Assembly: GCA_022841375.1 (NCBI GenBank) | Contig: JALHRQ010000002.1 | Location: 186,001-250,000 of the forward strand | Reading direction: 5' to 3' | Length of the DNA stretch: 64,000 nucleotides | Origin: Burkholderiales bacterium | GTDB lineage: Bacteria > Pseudomonadota > Gammaproteobacteria > Burkholderiales > SG8-41 | Notes under the pieces: generated by a model | The model's input: only the letters and a program-made list of their open reading frames with translations | Databases searched by the model: none | Told to the model about the DNA's origin: nothing | Program-made: the position numbers and the translations under genes | In this document: positions 35,201 through 44,426 of the stretch, piece after piece | Layout: every line of letters starts with the position of its first letter | Position numbering within the stretch: position 1 is the stretch's first letter

Positions 35201-36199
35201 ATGACCACCCTGCTGGTTTCACACCGCCTGCACGCTGAACGCGGCGCCGATATTGCTGCGCAGGCCAGCCGCTTGGGCATCGCGTTGGAACTGGTCGTGC
35301 TGCCCGCCGATTCCGAGGGGCGGTTGAGCGACGCCGTTAGCGCGCGCCTTGATCTGGCGTTTTTTTCCTCGGATGTATTCCCGCAGCACTCACGGCAGTT
35401 TTTTTCAACCGTGCGCAAAGCGCCGGCGCTGCAATGGCTGCATGTTTTCAACGCCGGCGTCGATCACCCGATTTACACCGAAATGCTGCAACGTGGTGTG
35501 CGCCTGACGACCTCCGCGGGTTCTACCGCAATCCCCATTGCACAGACGGCGATCACCGGGCTGCTGATGCTGGCGCGTAATTTTCCGCGCTGGCTGACGG
35601 CACAGCGCGAACGGCGCTGGGATCCGACGCGCGCGCCGCATTTCCCGCGCGACCTCCCCGGTCAGACTGCGCTGATTGTGGGTCTGGGCAGCATCGGTTC
35701 GGAAATTGCGCGCCTGGCCCGCGTGCTGGGACTGAGGGTGATTGGCGTGCGCCGCAGCCCGCAGCGGCCCGGCGACCCGGTGGATGAACTGCATCCCCCG
35801 CAGAAACTGCCGGAACTGCTGCCGCGCGCCGACTGGCTGATCATCGCCAGTCCGCTGACCGCGGAAACCCGCGGCATGGTCAACGCCGATCTGCTGGCCC
35901 GGCTGCCGCAGGGCGCATGCATCATCAATATCGGGCGCGGCGAGATCGTCGACGAAGCCGCAATGGCTGCGGCATTACGCGATGGTCGCCTGGGCGGCGC
36001 CTATCTCGACGTGTTTGAAAAAGAGCCGCTGCCGGCAGATTCTCCGCTGTGGGACCTGCCCAACGTGCTCATTTCGCCGCACAATTCGGCAGCCGCCTCG
36101 GGGAACGACGAGCGGGTCTATCAGATGTTCCTCGGCAACCTCGAATGCTGGCATCGTAGGCAAGCACTCACAAATGAAGTGCGGGACGCTAAAACATAG
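35201..36199 (+). CDS. D-isomer-specific 2-hydroxyacid dehydrogenase
   Basis: This 332-residue NAD(P)-linked enzyme has the dinucleotide motif ALIVGLGSIGSEIARLARVL and a basic stretch GVRRSPQRPGDP that suggests NADP. The catalytic Arg is in INIGRGEIVDEAAM, Glu in DVFEKEPLPADSP and His in VLISPHNSAAAS. It is divergent from dapE, sharing a ~110-base upstream region, and is followed by two Bug genes on the same strand. A role in handling a 2-hydroxyacid brought in by them is possible. Confidence 0.9.
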   Translation: MTTLLVSHRLHAERGADIAAQASRLGIALELVVLPADSEGRLSDAVSARLDLAFFSSDVFPQHSRQFFSTVRKAPALQWLHVFNAGVDHPIYTEMLQRGVRLTTSAGSTAIPIAQTAITGLLMLARNFPRWLTAQRERRWDPTRAPHFPRDLPGQTALIVGLGSIGSEIARLARVLGLRVIGVRRSPQRPGDPVDELHPPQKLPELLPRADWLIIASPLTAETRGMVNADLLARLPQGACIINIGRGEIVDEAAMAAALRDGRLGGAYLDVFEKEPLPADSPLWDLPNVLISPHNSAAASGNDERVYQMFLGNLECWHRRQALTNEVRDAKT

Positions 36200-36218
36200 T
36201 CTGGAGGAGTGCTAAATA

Positions 36219-37187
36219 GTGAATAAAATCAAATATTTAGGATTTACCTGCGCCGCGATCCTCGCCGTTCAGCCGGCACTGGCGCAGCAGAACTGGCCCG
36301 CCCGCGCGGTCCGCGTAATAGTGCCCTACGCCGCTGGCGGCAACACCGACTTCACCGCGCGCACCGTCGGCGCCAAGTTGAGCGAAATGTGGGGCCAGCA
36401 GGTCATCGTCGACAACCGGCCCGGCGGCGGCACCAACATCGGTTCGGAACTCGGCGCCAAAGCCGCGCCTGACGGCTATGTGTTGTTCATGGGTGGCGCC
36501 TCCAACGCCGTCAATATGACGCTGTATGCCAAACCGCCATACAACACGCTGCGCGATTTCGCGCCAGTCGCCTGGTGCGTGCAAGGCGCGGCGCTGCTCG
36601 CCGCCCATCCTTCGCTGCCGGCCAAAAACGTGAAGGAGCTGGTTGCTCTCGCCAAAGCGCGGCCGGGCCAGCTCAACTACGGTCATGCCGGACTCGGCAG
36701 TTCCAACCACATGGCCGGCGAACTGCTCAAGGTGATGACCGGCATCAATATCGTACACGTGCCGTACAAGGGCAACACGCCCTCCATTACCGACGCGATT
36801 TCGGGCAACGTGGAAATGGTGTTCAGCGGCGTGCCGGCGCTGGTGCCGCACATCAAGTCCGGCCGTCTGCGCGGCATCGCCATCAGCAGCCTGGAACGTT
36901 TCGCGGCAGTACCGGACATCCCGACTTTCGACGAATCGGGCGTCAAGGGTTACGAAGCCAGCAACTGGTTCGGCCTGATGGCACCAATCAAGACGCCGCG
37001 CGAAATCATCACCAAGGTCAACGCCGACACCAACAAGGTGCTGGCCATGGCGGAAGTCAAAAACCGTTTTGAATCCGAAGGGGTGGTGCCGAAAGGCGGC
37101 ACCACGGAATACTTCGATAAATTTATCCGCTCGGAGATTGTCAAATACGAGCAGGTAATCAAAAAAGCCAACATCGAACGTCAGTAA
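36219..37187 (+). CDS. Bug-family TTT substrate-binding protein
   Basis: This 322-residue periplasmic receptor starts at a GTG (36219) placed by the strong CTGGAGGAG upstream. The signal peptide ends in QPALAQQ. Bug motifs: WPARAVRVIVPYAAGGNTDF, VIVDNRPGGGTNIGSELG, DGYVLFMGGASNAV, IVHVPYKGNTPSITDAISG and KYEQVIKKANIERQ. It lies 19 bases after the dehydrogenase gene and 26 before another Bug-like gene, so the three are probably one transcript. Confidence 0.92.
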   Translation: MNKIKYLGFTCAAILAVQPALAQQNWPARAVRVIVPYAAGGNTDFTARTVGAKLSEMWGQQVIVDNRPGGGTNIGSELGAKAAPDGYVLFMGGASNAVNMTLYAKPPYNTLRDFAPVAWCVQGAALLAAHPSLPAKNVKELVALAKARPGQLNYGHAGLGSSNHMAGELLKVMTGINIVHVPYKGNTPSITDAISGNVEMVFSGVPALVPHIKSGRLRGIAISSLERFAAVPDIPTFDESGVKGYEASNWFGLMAPIKTPREIITKVNADTNKVLAMAEVKNRFESEGVVPKGGTTEYFDKFIRSEIVKYEQVIKKANIERQ

Positions 37188-37213
37188 TCACATCACTACC
37201 GGAGAAACACCCC

Positions 37214-38194
37214 ATGAAAAACCTGACTTGCCTGATGATCGCCGCCGCCATGGCGATTACCCTGCCCGCACAGGCCCAGAAAACCTGGTCGCCGTCGCGC
37301 AACGTTGAAATTGTTGTCGGTTCCGCCCCCGGCGGCAGCAATGACAAGACCGCGCGCTCGGTGGAAAAAGCCATCGTCGAGGCCAAACTGATTCCGACTT
37401 CGCTGACCGTGGTCAACAGACCCGGCGGCGGCAGCACCATCGCCTTCGCCTACGTGCGCCAGAAAAAAGCCGACCCGCACACCTTGCTGATCGGCACGAC
37501 AGCGCTGCTGTCGAACCACATCGTCGGCACCAGCACCATCAGCTACGACGATTTCACACCGATCGCCTCGCTGTTCAACGACTACGTGGTGTTCGCGGTC
37601 AACGCCAATTCGCCGATCAAGACCGGCAAGGATCTGATCGCCAAACTCAAGGAAAATCCGCAGTCCGTGTCCATCGCTTTCGCCACCACGCTGGGCAGCC
37701 ACAACCACATCGCCGCCGGCCTGCTCGCCAAAAGCATCGGCGTCAATGCGCGCAACCTGAAAGCGATCGCGTTCAAGGGTTCGGCCGAAGCCATCACTCA
37801 AGTGATGGGCGGCCATATCGACCTGGTCACCACGGCAGCCGGCAATGTGGCCAACCACGTTGCTGAAGGCCGTCTGCGGGTGATCGGCGTGTCGTCACCG
37901 AAACGTTTCCCCGGCGCACTCGCCGCGGTGCCGACCTGGAAGGAGCAGGGCGCCAACCTGGTCTACGGCGGCTGGCGCGCGATCATGGCCCCGCGTGAAA
38001 TCACCCCGCAGCAGATCGCTTACTGGGAAGGCATCATGCGCAAGGTCACCGAAACCAAGGAGTGGAAAGAAGACCTCGAGCGCAATTACTGGGCGGATGA
38101 TTTCCTCGGCAGCGCACAGTTCCGCAAGGAACTCGCCAAGAACTACACCGACATGAAGTCCGTGCTGGTCGACATCGGCCTCGCCAAGCCCTGA
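37214..38194 (+). CDS. Divergent TctC/Bug-like substrate-binding protein
   Basis: This 326-residue periplasmic receptor has a signal peptide (IAAAMAITLPAQAQK). It matches the Bug fold (VEIVVGSAPGGSNDKTARSV, TVVNRPGGGSTIAFAYV, HTLLIGTTALLSN) but departs from the other nine copies. It has AFKGSAEAITQVMGGHIDL in place of the VPYKG segment and an altered C-terminal half (EGIMRKVTETKEWKEDLERN). That pattern is closer to TctC-type tricarboxylate receptors. GGAGAAA precedes the ATG. It forms a pair with the preceding Bug gene; an enoyl-CoA hydratase gene follows after 36 bases. Confidence 0.88.
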   Translation: MKNLTCLMIAAAMAITLPAQAQKTWSPSRNVEIVVGSAPGGSNDKTARSVEKAIVEAKLIPTSLTVVNRPGGGSTIAFAYVRQKKADPHTLLIGTTALLSNHIVGTSTISYDDFTPIASLFNDYVVFAVNANSPIKTGKDLIAKLKENPQSVSIAFATTLGSHNHIAAGLLAKSIGVNARNLKAIAFKGSAEAITQVMGGHIDLVTTAAGNVANHVAEGRLRVIGVSSPKRFPGALAAVPTWKEQGANLVYGGWRAIMAPREITPQQIAYWEGIMRKVTETKEWKEDLERNYWADDFLGSAQFRKELAKNYTDMKSVLVDIGLAKP

Positions 38195-38230
38195 GCATAT
38201 TTACGCATTTAATTTAAACAAGGATTTTTC

Positions 38231-39007
38231 ATGAGCGCACCCGCCGTTATCACCGAACGTCCCGCCGAAGGCGTCGGCCTGATCCGCATCAACCGTCCGG
38301 AAGCGCGCAACGCGCTGAACATGGAAGTGCGCCGGCTGATCGGCCAGCACCTGACGGAGATGGCCGATGACGACTCGGTACGCTGCATCGTGCTCACCGG
38401 CAATGACAAGTCCTTCGCCGCCGGCGCCGACATCAAGGAAATGGCCAATGCCGGCACCATCGAGATGCTGCAGCGGGGCACGCAGAAACTATGGCGCATC
38501 ATTTACGGCTGTCCGAAACCGGTAATCGCCGCGGTCAGCGGTTTTGCGCTGGGTGGCGGCTGCGAACTGGCAATGACCTGCGACATCATCATCGCCGGCG
38601 AATCCGCCAAGTTCGGCCAGCCCGAAGTGAAGATCGGCATCATCCCCGGCGGCGGCGGCACCCAGCGTTTTCCGCGCACTGTCGGCAAATACAAGGCAAT
38701 GCGGTATGTCTTGACCGGCGATATTTTCGGTGCCAGGGAAGCCTTCGACATGAATTTAATCAGTGAAATCGTCGCCGACGCCGAGGTCGAAAAACGCGCC
38801 GTGGCGATGGCCGCACAGATCGCCGAACTTCCGCCGATCGCAATCCAGCAGGCCAAGGAATCGATCATCCGCGGCATGGACGCATCGCTGGAAACCGGGC
38901 TGACGCTGGAAACGCGCACCTTGCAGATGCTGTTTGCATCGCAGGACCAGAAGGAAGGCATGGCGGCGTTCATCGAAAAGCGCAAACCGAAATTCATCGG
39001 CAAGTAA
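38231..39007 (+). CDS. Enoyl-CoA hydratase/isomerase (crotonase family)
   Basis: This 258-residue crotonase-fold enzyme hydrates 2-enoyl-CoA. N-terminal GLIRINRPEARNALNMEVRR and FAAGADIKEMANAG (first oxyanion-hole segment) are followed by AVSGFALGGGCELAMTCDII (second oxyanion hole). The two catalytic Glu positions typical of hydratases are satisfied by GQPEVKIGIIPGGGGTQRFP and the preceding CELAMTCD region. The ATG follows AAGGA. It is the only beta-oxidation gene in this local unit and resembles PaaF/FadB-type hydratases. Confidence 0.93.
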   Translation: MSAPAVITERPAEGVGLIRINRPEARNALNMEVRRLIGQHLTEMADDDSVRCIVLTGNDKSFAAGADIKEMANAGTIEMLQRGTQKLWRIIYGCPKPVIAAVSGFALGGGCELAMTCDIIIAGESAKFGQPEVKIGIIPGGGGTQRFPRTVGKYKAMRYVLTGDIFGAREAFDMNLISEIVADAEVEKRAVAMAAQIAELPPIAIQQAKESIIRGMDASLETGLTLETRTLQMLFASQDQKEGMAAFIEKRKPKFIGK

Positions 39008-39035
39008 ATCCGGCCGGATCCGCTCCGGTCTCTGC

Positions 39036-39923
39036 ATGACGCAATCCAGGCCTCGCGAATGGCTGGCGCTCGCTGCGCTCTTCGCCGGTGCGACCGCCAT
39101 CGCCACCGCGCCGTTGTTTGTCAAGGTCAGCGAAACCGGGCCGGTGGCCACTGCATTCTGGCGCGTGTTCCTGGCACTGCCACCGCTGTGGATCTGGGCG
39201 CTGGTCAGTGAAGGCCGGCAGCATGCGGTGCATTTCCGCATGCACCGCGGCCTGATAATTGCCGCCGGTTTGTTTTTTGCCGGCGACCTCGCGGTCTGGC
39301 ACTGGTCAATCCTGCTCACTTCGGTCGCCAACACCACGCTGCTCGCCAACCTAGCGCCGATTTTCGTCACCGCCGTTGCATGGTTCGTGTTCCGGGAAAC
39401 GCCACGCAAACTGTTTCTCGCCGGACTTGCAGCTGCCATCGCCGGCACCCTGCTGCTGATCGGCACCAACCTCGGCCACAGCGGCAGCGCTTCACTCGGT
39501 GATGCGCTGGGCGTGATTACTGCGATGTTCTATGCTGCCTATCAGATCACCGTGACGCGTTTGCGCGCGCATGTTCCCACCGCCAGCCTGATGGCCTGGA
39601 GCAGCACCATCATGGCGCTACTGCTGCTGCCGGTCGCCTGGCTGTCGGGGGAACAGTTGCTCCCACACAGCGCGGGCGGCTGGTGGAAACTGATCGGCAT
39701 CGCGCTGATAGCACAGGTCATCGGACAAAGCCTCATCGCCTGGGCGATGGCCCACCTTACGGCAACATTCTCCTCGGTGGGTTTGCTGCTGCAGCCGGTG
39801 ATGGCAACGCTGTTCGCATGGATCCTGCTCGGCGAAATCGTCGGCCCGCTGCAGTTCGCGGGCGGTGCGCTGGTGCTGGCGGGAATCGCCCTTGCCAGGC
39901 ATGCCACCACTAGACACCTTTAA
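39036..39923 (+). CDS. EamA/DMT-superfamily transporter
   Basis: This 295-residue inner-membrane protein is built from two repeated EamA units, ten predicted helices in all. Conserved features are ATAPLFVKVSETGPVATAFW in helices 1-2, WSILLTSVANTTLLANLAPI at the end of the first unit, and IGQSLIAWAMAHLTATFSSV plus LQPVMATLFAWILLGEIVGP in the second. Drug/metabolite exporters of this type often export amino acids or metabolites. The ATG at 39036 is the family-like start; the open frame reaches back into the hydratase gene. It follows that gene by 28 bases. Confidence 0.9.
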   Translation: MTQSRPREWLALAALFAGATAIATAPLFVKVSETGPVATAFWRVFLALPPLWIWALVSEGRQHAVHFRMHRGLIIAAGLFFAGDLAVWHWSILLTSVANTTLLANLAPIFVTAVAWFVFRETPRKLFLAGLAAAIAGTLLLIGTNLGHSGSASLGDALGVITAMFYAAYQITVTRLRAHVPTASLMAWSSTIMALLLLPVAWLSGEQLLPHSAGGWWKLIGIALIAQVIGQSLIAWAMAHLTATFSSVGLLLQPVMATLFAWILLGEIVGPLQFAGGALVLAGIALARHATTRHL

Positions 39924-40097
39924 CGCCAATCGCCATCAGCACAGCGTGCTTTGGATGTATTTGATAATTTGCCTAGAGCCATGGTTAACCGTGCTGCACT
40001 TCCCGCGCTACCGGAACTTTGAAATCTTATTGATGGATTAGCAGGGTCAAATCGATCACACCTGCGGTATGCGCGGGCAAACAGTAACGAATGCGAA

Positions 40098-40307
40098 TCA
40101 TGGCCGGGGATCCGGCGCGGCGCCGGAAGCACATTTTTTACAATTCAGTTTGTGACCGACCATCGCTTGACGGGTTTCCGGCGTGGTAACCCAGGGCCGG
40201 TTGTTCCATGGCGGGTTATGGCGGACGTGCTGATTGTGGCCGCAGGCCAGTTGTGCGACCCAGTCCCCGAGTTCGTCCTGATGATATCCGGTGATGGGGC
40301 TGTCCAT
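40098..40307 (-). CDS. DUF3565 small protein
   Basis: This is a 69-residue protein matching the DUF3565 pattern as I recall it: ITGYHQDELGDWVAQLACGH, QHVRHNPPWNNRPWVTTPE and a C-terminal CKKC-like LNCKKCASG. One Cys-Gly-His and one Cys-x-x-Cys could form a zinc site. The ATG at 40307 is the family start; the frame runs further upstream into the LpxR gene. It lies 25 bases after that gene on the same strand. Its function is not known. Confidence 0.8.
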   Translation of the reverse strand: MDSPITGYHQDELGDWVAQLACGHNQHVRHNPPWNNRPWVTTPETRQAMVGHKLNCKKCASGAAPDPRP

Positions 40308-40332
40308 GAGGCCATGCACACGAAAACCGCGA

Positions 40333-41361
40333 TTAGAACTCGAGACCGATGTTGATCGAATAAAAGCTCTGTTTCCCGCCGCCGCCCAACGGTGTGTAAA
40401 ACTCTTCACTGCGATTGATACGGGTCACCGACACGCGCAAGGCTTCGTAGCGCACGGAAGCGCCATACATCAGGTCATAAACCGCATCGCGGCGAGCGAC
40501 GCTGGGACCGTCGCGGAACAGCGAACCGTCGAGGAATATGTTGTGACCGACCAGCCTGCCGTCCACGCCGGCGAAAGCAAACCATTCGTACGGCTGGGCG
40601 CGGCCTTCGTCGTGCTGGCGGCGCGCATTTTTCAGCATGGCGCCGCCGGGTTCAATGCTGTCGGGTCCGAAGCCGGTCATGTTCTGGCCCACGCGCAGCA
40701 GGCCGCCGATACGCGCCTGGGTCATGATCGTGCCCAAAGTCGCACCTGCGTGCGGCACGAACTGCAGACCGTTGCTGTCGCCGTAACGCCGTTTGTGCAC
40801 ATAGGAAATCATGAAACCCGGCTCGGCTGAAATCTGGTTGTCCCAGCCATGGGGTTCGGCGGCATTGACCAGATCGTGCCAGAACTTCTGCACCGGTTCG
40901 CCCAGCGCCGGTGGTCCGACCATGCCCAAGTCGAATTCCACGGTATGCAGCCGGTCATCCTTGACACTTTGCGCAACGGCTCCGACATACAGCCAGGCTG
41001 CCCAAGGCCGGTCATTCGGCTGCGGCGTGACGATGGAGATGTCGCGCGGTGTATACATGTTTTGCCCGATGAACAGGCCGAAGTGGTTGCTGGCGCCGTC
41101 AGTAATGGCATCCAGCAACGCGTTGGGCGGCTGCGTAAACAGCTTGCCCACCTTGTCGGCGGGTATGCCACCGCCGATCTTGATGCCGTTGGTGTAATAG
41201 CGGTCGCCGCTGCCGAAGGAATCGTTTTCAATAAAGATCTGGATTTCGCTGCCGCGCAGGTCGATTGGTTCGGCGGGCGCCTCAGCCGCGAGGGTTTGCA
41301 ACGCGAGGACGCTCAGCATCAGGGAAGCGAGGCTCTGAGCAGCGATTCGATGTAAGTGCAT
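40333..41361 (-). CDS. lpxR: LpxR-family outer-membrane lipid A deacylase
   Basis: This 342-residue outer-membrane beta-barrel has a signal peptide (ASLMLSVLALQTLAAEA). The N-terminal IQIFIENDSFGSGDRYYTNG contains the Asn-Asp pair and the YYTNG turn characteristic of LpxR (DUF2219). LpxR is a Ca-dependent 3'-O-deacylase that removes acyl chains from lipid A. Later strands include HTVEFDLGMVGPPALGEPVQ (catalytic His/Glu region) and the barrel ends in an aromatic residue (INIGLEF), as outer-membrane proteins do. AAGGTTTGT stands before the ATG. It probably has its own promoter at ~41390. Confidence 0.9.
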   Translation of the reverse strand: MHLHRIAAQSLASLMLSVLALQTLAAEAPAEPIDLRGSEIQIFIENDSFGSGDRYYTNGIKIGGGIPADKVGKLFTQPPNALLDAITDGASNHFGLFIGQNMYTPRDISIVTPQPNDRPWAAWLYVGAVAQSVKDDRLHTVEFDLGMVGPPALGEPVQKFWHDLVNAAEPHGWDNQISAEPGFMISYVHKRRYGDSNGLQFVPHAGATLGTIMTQARIGGLLRVGQNMTGFGPDSIEPGGAMLKNARRQHDEGRAQPYEWFAFAGVDGRLVGHNIFLDGSLFRDGPSVARRDAVYDLMYGASVRYEALRVSVTRINRSEEFYTPLGGGGKQSFYSINIGLEF

Positions 41362-41385
41362 ACAAACCTTATATTGAAAAAATAA

Positions 41386-41397
41386 TGATTATAATCA
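41386..41397 (-). promoter_or_regulatory. Palindromic AT-rich promoter/operator before lpxR
   Basis: TGATTATAATCA is a perfect 12-base palindrome and includes a TATAAT -10 hexamer on the minus strand (41388-41393), 27 bases before the lpxR ATG. Surrounding sequence (aataatgattataatcag) is loosely similar to a Fur box. Binding by a regulator is an inference. Confidence 0.4.
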
Positions 41398-41575
41398 GCT
41401 GCTTATAGTTGTTCTGGACGGGGGCGTACATAAGCCTGATATTGCGGCGACGAACCGCTCAACCGCTAACCGTCTGAAACCAGTGCGGTTTGGGCGGCCG
41501 GACTATCGCGACCAGTCCGTAAATGCCGGTTCAGGGCCGGCCTTTCGTGGCGCCAATATTCCAGGCTTGATTCTC

Positions 41576-42691
41576 TCAGGCATCCACGCGGTATTTCTTC
41601 ATCTTGCGCGTATCCAGCGTGAGCCCGATACCCGGACCCGGCGGCAGATAAAGCAGGCCGTTTTTGACCACCGGTTCTTCGTTGGCGACATGGTCCCGGG
41701 CATCGATGAAGCTGGAGAACTCATGCGCATGCGGCGTACGGTAGGTGCTGGCGAAATGCGCGGCGGCGACGCAGCCGATCTGCATGTCGGCCTGGGTACC
41801 GTTGTGCACCGGCGTGTAGTATGACTGCGCCAATGCCAGTATTTGCCGTGACCGGGTGTAACCTGTGCGTGCGCACTTGATGACCACGGAGCGGATCGCG
41901 CCCAGCTTGAGTTCGTGCAATACATCGTCCGGGGTCATGCAGGAGTCATCGCCGGAGATCGGGATGATGGTGCGCTCGGCACAGAACCGTTTGCCGGGGC
42001 CATCGCGCGCGGGAATCGGCTCCTCGATCAGTGCAACGTTGACTTCTTCGAAGTACGGCGAGGTTTCGAGCAGATCCTGCGACGAATAGCCCTGATTACA
42101 GTCGATGGTGATCTCGTGATCGTCGCCGACCAGCTTGCGCAATGCACGCAGCAGCGTGATGTCGCGCTGCTTGTCGATGCCGCATTTGACCTTCCACGCC
42201 TTGAAGCCGTAACGCTTGATCATGCGCTCGGCCTCGGCAAGCATTTCCTTGTTCGTACCCAGCATCAGCCGGCGGTTGACCGGCAGCGCCTTGGGCGTGC
42301 CACCGAGCAACTCGGCGCAGGTAATGCCCAGATGTTTGGCCTGGGCGTCAAAAATCGCCATGTCGATGGCTGATTTCGCCGCCGGGTTGCCGGCGAACTG
42401 ATCGAACACCGCCCACACCGCAGTCAGGTCGAAACCATTCAGCCCGATCAACTTTGGCGCCAGATGGTCGCGCACGATGGTGGTGATCGACTGCTGGGTT
42501 TCACCGTAAATCGTCGGCCGCGGCGGCGCATCGGCAATGCCCTCGGTGCCGTCGGACAGCGTGACGATGATGATGACGTTGTCGATGTCCTTGATTTCAC
42601 CGCGCGCCCATTTGATCGGGTGCAGCAGGGGTACGATGACGGGGATGGCTTCGATGGAGCGGATGGTGAGTTGGCTGTCTTTGGATTTCAT
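41576..42691 (-). CDS. Enolase-superfamily enzyme (mandelate racemase/muconate lactonizing)
   Basis: This 371-residue protein has the capping domain (IRSIEAIPVIVPLLHPIKWA) and a modified TIM barrel. KAWKVKCGIDKQRDITLLRA holds the K-x-K pair of the muconate-lactonizing subgroup. Metal ligands are expected in ITIDCNQGYSSQD (Asp), ALIEEPIPARDG (Glu) and PISGDDSCMTPDD (Asp), and IKCARTGYTRS carries the second catalytic Lys. Cycloisomerase, racemase or acid-sugar dehydratase activity is possible. The ATG at 42691 matches the domain start. It ends the minus-strand run of catabolic genes. Confidence 0.88.
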   Translation of the reverse strand: MKSKDSQLTIRSIEAIPVIVPLLHPIKWARGEIKDIDNVIIIVTLSDGTEGIADAPPRPTIYGETQQSITTIVRDHLAPKLIGLNGFDLTAVWAVFDQFAGNPAAKSAIDMAIFDAQAKHLGITCAELLGGTPKALPVNRRLMLGTNKEMLAEAERMIKRYGFKAWKVKCGIDKQRDITLLRALRKLVGDDHEITIDCNQGYSSQDLLETSPYFEEVNVALIEEPIPARDGPGKRFCAERTIIPISGDDSCMTPDDVLHELKLGAIRSVVIKCARTGYTRSRQILALAQSYYTPVHNGTQADMQIGCVAAAHFASTYRTPHAHEFSSFIDARDHVANEEPVVKNGLLYLPPGPGIGLTLDTRKMKKYRVDA

Positions 42692-42795
42692 TGTTGGTTC
42701 TTCGGTATTAAAAAGAGTGGTTGCGCCCTGAAAACATTCAGGCGCGGCCCTAACCGGGCGGACTGAATCCAATAACGTCAAAAGCGGCGACGAGA

Positions 42796-42851
42796 CCTTA
42801 CTTCACGGTAAGGCGGGGAGCAACGCAGCGCCCCTTGCCGTCAGGGCAAGG
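42796..42851 (-). terminator. Two small hairpins after the first carboxyltransferase gene
   Basis: CCTTAC/GTAAGG (42796-42813) and CCTTGCC/GGCAAGG (42833-42851) lie just past the stop of the carboxyltransferase gene at 42873. No T-tract follows on the minus strand, so they may attenuate or stabilise the transcript rather than terminate it. Confidence 0.3.
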
Positions 42852-42872
42852 CTGGCGATTTTACGGGGTTTA

Positions 42873-44405
42873 TCAATAACTGGTGGGCCAGGTGCGCATC
42901 AGATGCTGCCCGACGCCGTTGCTCATGCGCATCCGGTGCACATCGAGCATGCGGATCAGCCAGCTGCGGGTGTCGCGCGGATCGATGACGTCCTGCGCGG
43001 TATAGATCGCCGCCATGTCGTAGGGCGAGGTGCCTTTGGACATCCGGGCGACGGCTTCCTTGAATTTCTCCGGCTCCTTTTCCGGATCCACGCCGAACAC
43101 CACTTTGGCGCCAAAGTCCGGCTTCATGAAGCTGATCTCGGCGGTCAGCCAGCACGCCAGTTCATCGGTATTGCCGCCGGCACCCATATTGGACACCGCG
43201 AGGCCGTAGCTCTTGCGCACGATTACTGAAATTTTCGGCACGGTGACCAGCGTCATCGCATTAAGCCAGTTCATCACCTTGCCGGTAACGCCCTTTTGCT
43301 CGCCTTCCATGCCGATCAGAAAACCCGGCTGGTCGACCAGCAGAACAATCGGAATGTTGAAGGAATCACACAATACAAAAAACGCCTGCACCTTCTGGCA
43401 GGCGTCAGCGTCAATCGCCCCGCCCTTGTACAGCGGATTGTTGGCAATAATACCCACCGATTTGCCGTCCAGCCGCGCCAACGCAGTGACGATGGTTTTA
43501 CCGAAACGTGATTTCATCTCGAACATCGAGCCCCGGTCGACGATGCACTGAACCACCTTGCGCATGTCATAGACCTGATTGGCCGATTCCGGGATCAGCT
43601 TCATCACGTCCCTGATCGCCTCGTCCGAACCTTCCGGCACCGGATACTCCGGCGGGGGCTGCATGTTGTTGGCGGGTAGATAGGACAGGAACTGCTTGAT
43701 TGCATCCACCGCCTGCTCGTCGGTGTCGACGACCTGATCAACAATGCCGCTGGTTTCAGCATGCACACGCCAGCCGCCGAGTTCCTCACCATCACACTGC
43801 TTGCCGGTGGCCATCGAAATCAGCCGCGGGCTGGACACCGCCATGATCGCGCCCTTGCGCATCACGCAGAAATCCGACATCGAGCCGTACCACGCCGAAG
43901 AACCGTAGCAATGACCCAGCACCCCGGCCGCCCACGGCACCTCGCGCGTGCGCTGGTATTCATAGGGATCATCCTTCGAGCCGATCGATGACGCGCCCAT
44001 CACGTCGGGCATGCGTGCGCCGGTGGATTCGCCGAGAAACACCAGCGGGATGCCGCGTTTTTTGGCGACACCCTTCATCTGCTTCAGTTTTTTGATGTTG
44101 ATCTGCGCACTGGATGCGCCCTTGACCGTAAAGTCATTGGATACCGCTGCCACTTCGCGACCGTTAACCCGACCGTAACCGGCAACCTTGCCATCGGCCG
44201 GCGTGGTTTCCTTGTCCTCGGGACGAACGGATACCCCGTGCAGGCCGGACTCCAGAAATGAACCGGCATCAAACAGGCGATCCAGGCGTTCACGCGCATT
44301 TAGTACCCCCTGCGCCTTGCGCTCGGCGAGTTTTGCGGGACCGCCCATCGCCAGCGCTTTTTGTTTGCGCGCATCCAGCTCTTTGATCATTTCTTCGAAA
44401 GCCAT
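42873..44405 (-). CDS. Acyl-CoA carboxylase carboxyltransferase subunit
   Basis: This 510-residue carboxyltransferase of the propionyl/methylcrotonyl/methylmalonyl-CoA type has two crotonase-like halves. N-terminal GVLNARERLDRLFDAGSFLE, the acyl-CoA loop GRVNGREVAAVSNDFTVKGA, and VVFGVDPEKEP with YDMAAIYTAQDVIDPRDTRS at the end are family features. The oxyanion segments are FLGESTGARMPDVMGASSIG and FLIGMEGEQKGVTGKVMNWL. It needs a biotinylated partner and biotin carboxylase, and neither is in this window. It is a paralogue of the 45552 gene, with the shared ending WPTSY. A Bug gene lies directly upstream. Confidence 0.93.
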   Translation of the reverse strand: MAFEEMIKELDARKQKALAMGGPAKLAERKAQGVLNARERLDRLFDAGSFLESGLHGVSVRPEDKETTPADGKVAGYGRVNGREVAAVSNDFTVKGASSAQINIKKLKQMKGVAKKRGIPLVFLGESTGARMPDVMGASSIGSKDDPYEYQRTREVPWAAGVLGHCYGSSAWYGSMSDFCVMRKGAIMAVSSPRLISMATGKQCDGEELGGWRVHAETSGIVDQVVDTDEQAVDAIKQFLSYLPANNMQPPPEYPVPEGSDEAIRDVMKLIPESANQVYDMRKVVQCIVDRGSMFEMKSRFGKTIVTALARLDGKSVGIIANNPLYKGGAIDADACQKVQAFFVLCDSFNIPIVLLVDQPGFLIGMEGEQKGVTGKVMNWLNAMTLVTVPKISVIVRKSYGLAVSNMGAGGNTDELACWLTAEISFMKPDFGAKVVFGVDPEKEPEKFKEAVARMSKGTSPYDMAAIYTAQDVIDPRDTRSWLIRMLDVHRMRMSNGVGQHLMRTWPTSY

Positions 44406-44426
44406 TACTTGTACCTGGTTAACCGC

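Noticed and set aside
38756-39469. 237-residue minus-strand frame opposite the hydratase and EamA genes
   Set aside because: Composition and position mark it as an antisense shadow of two well-supported genes.
41381-41400. Fur box upstream of lpxR
   Set aside because: Only a loose match to the 19-base consensus; it is better described as a palindromic promoter region without naming the regulator.
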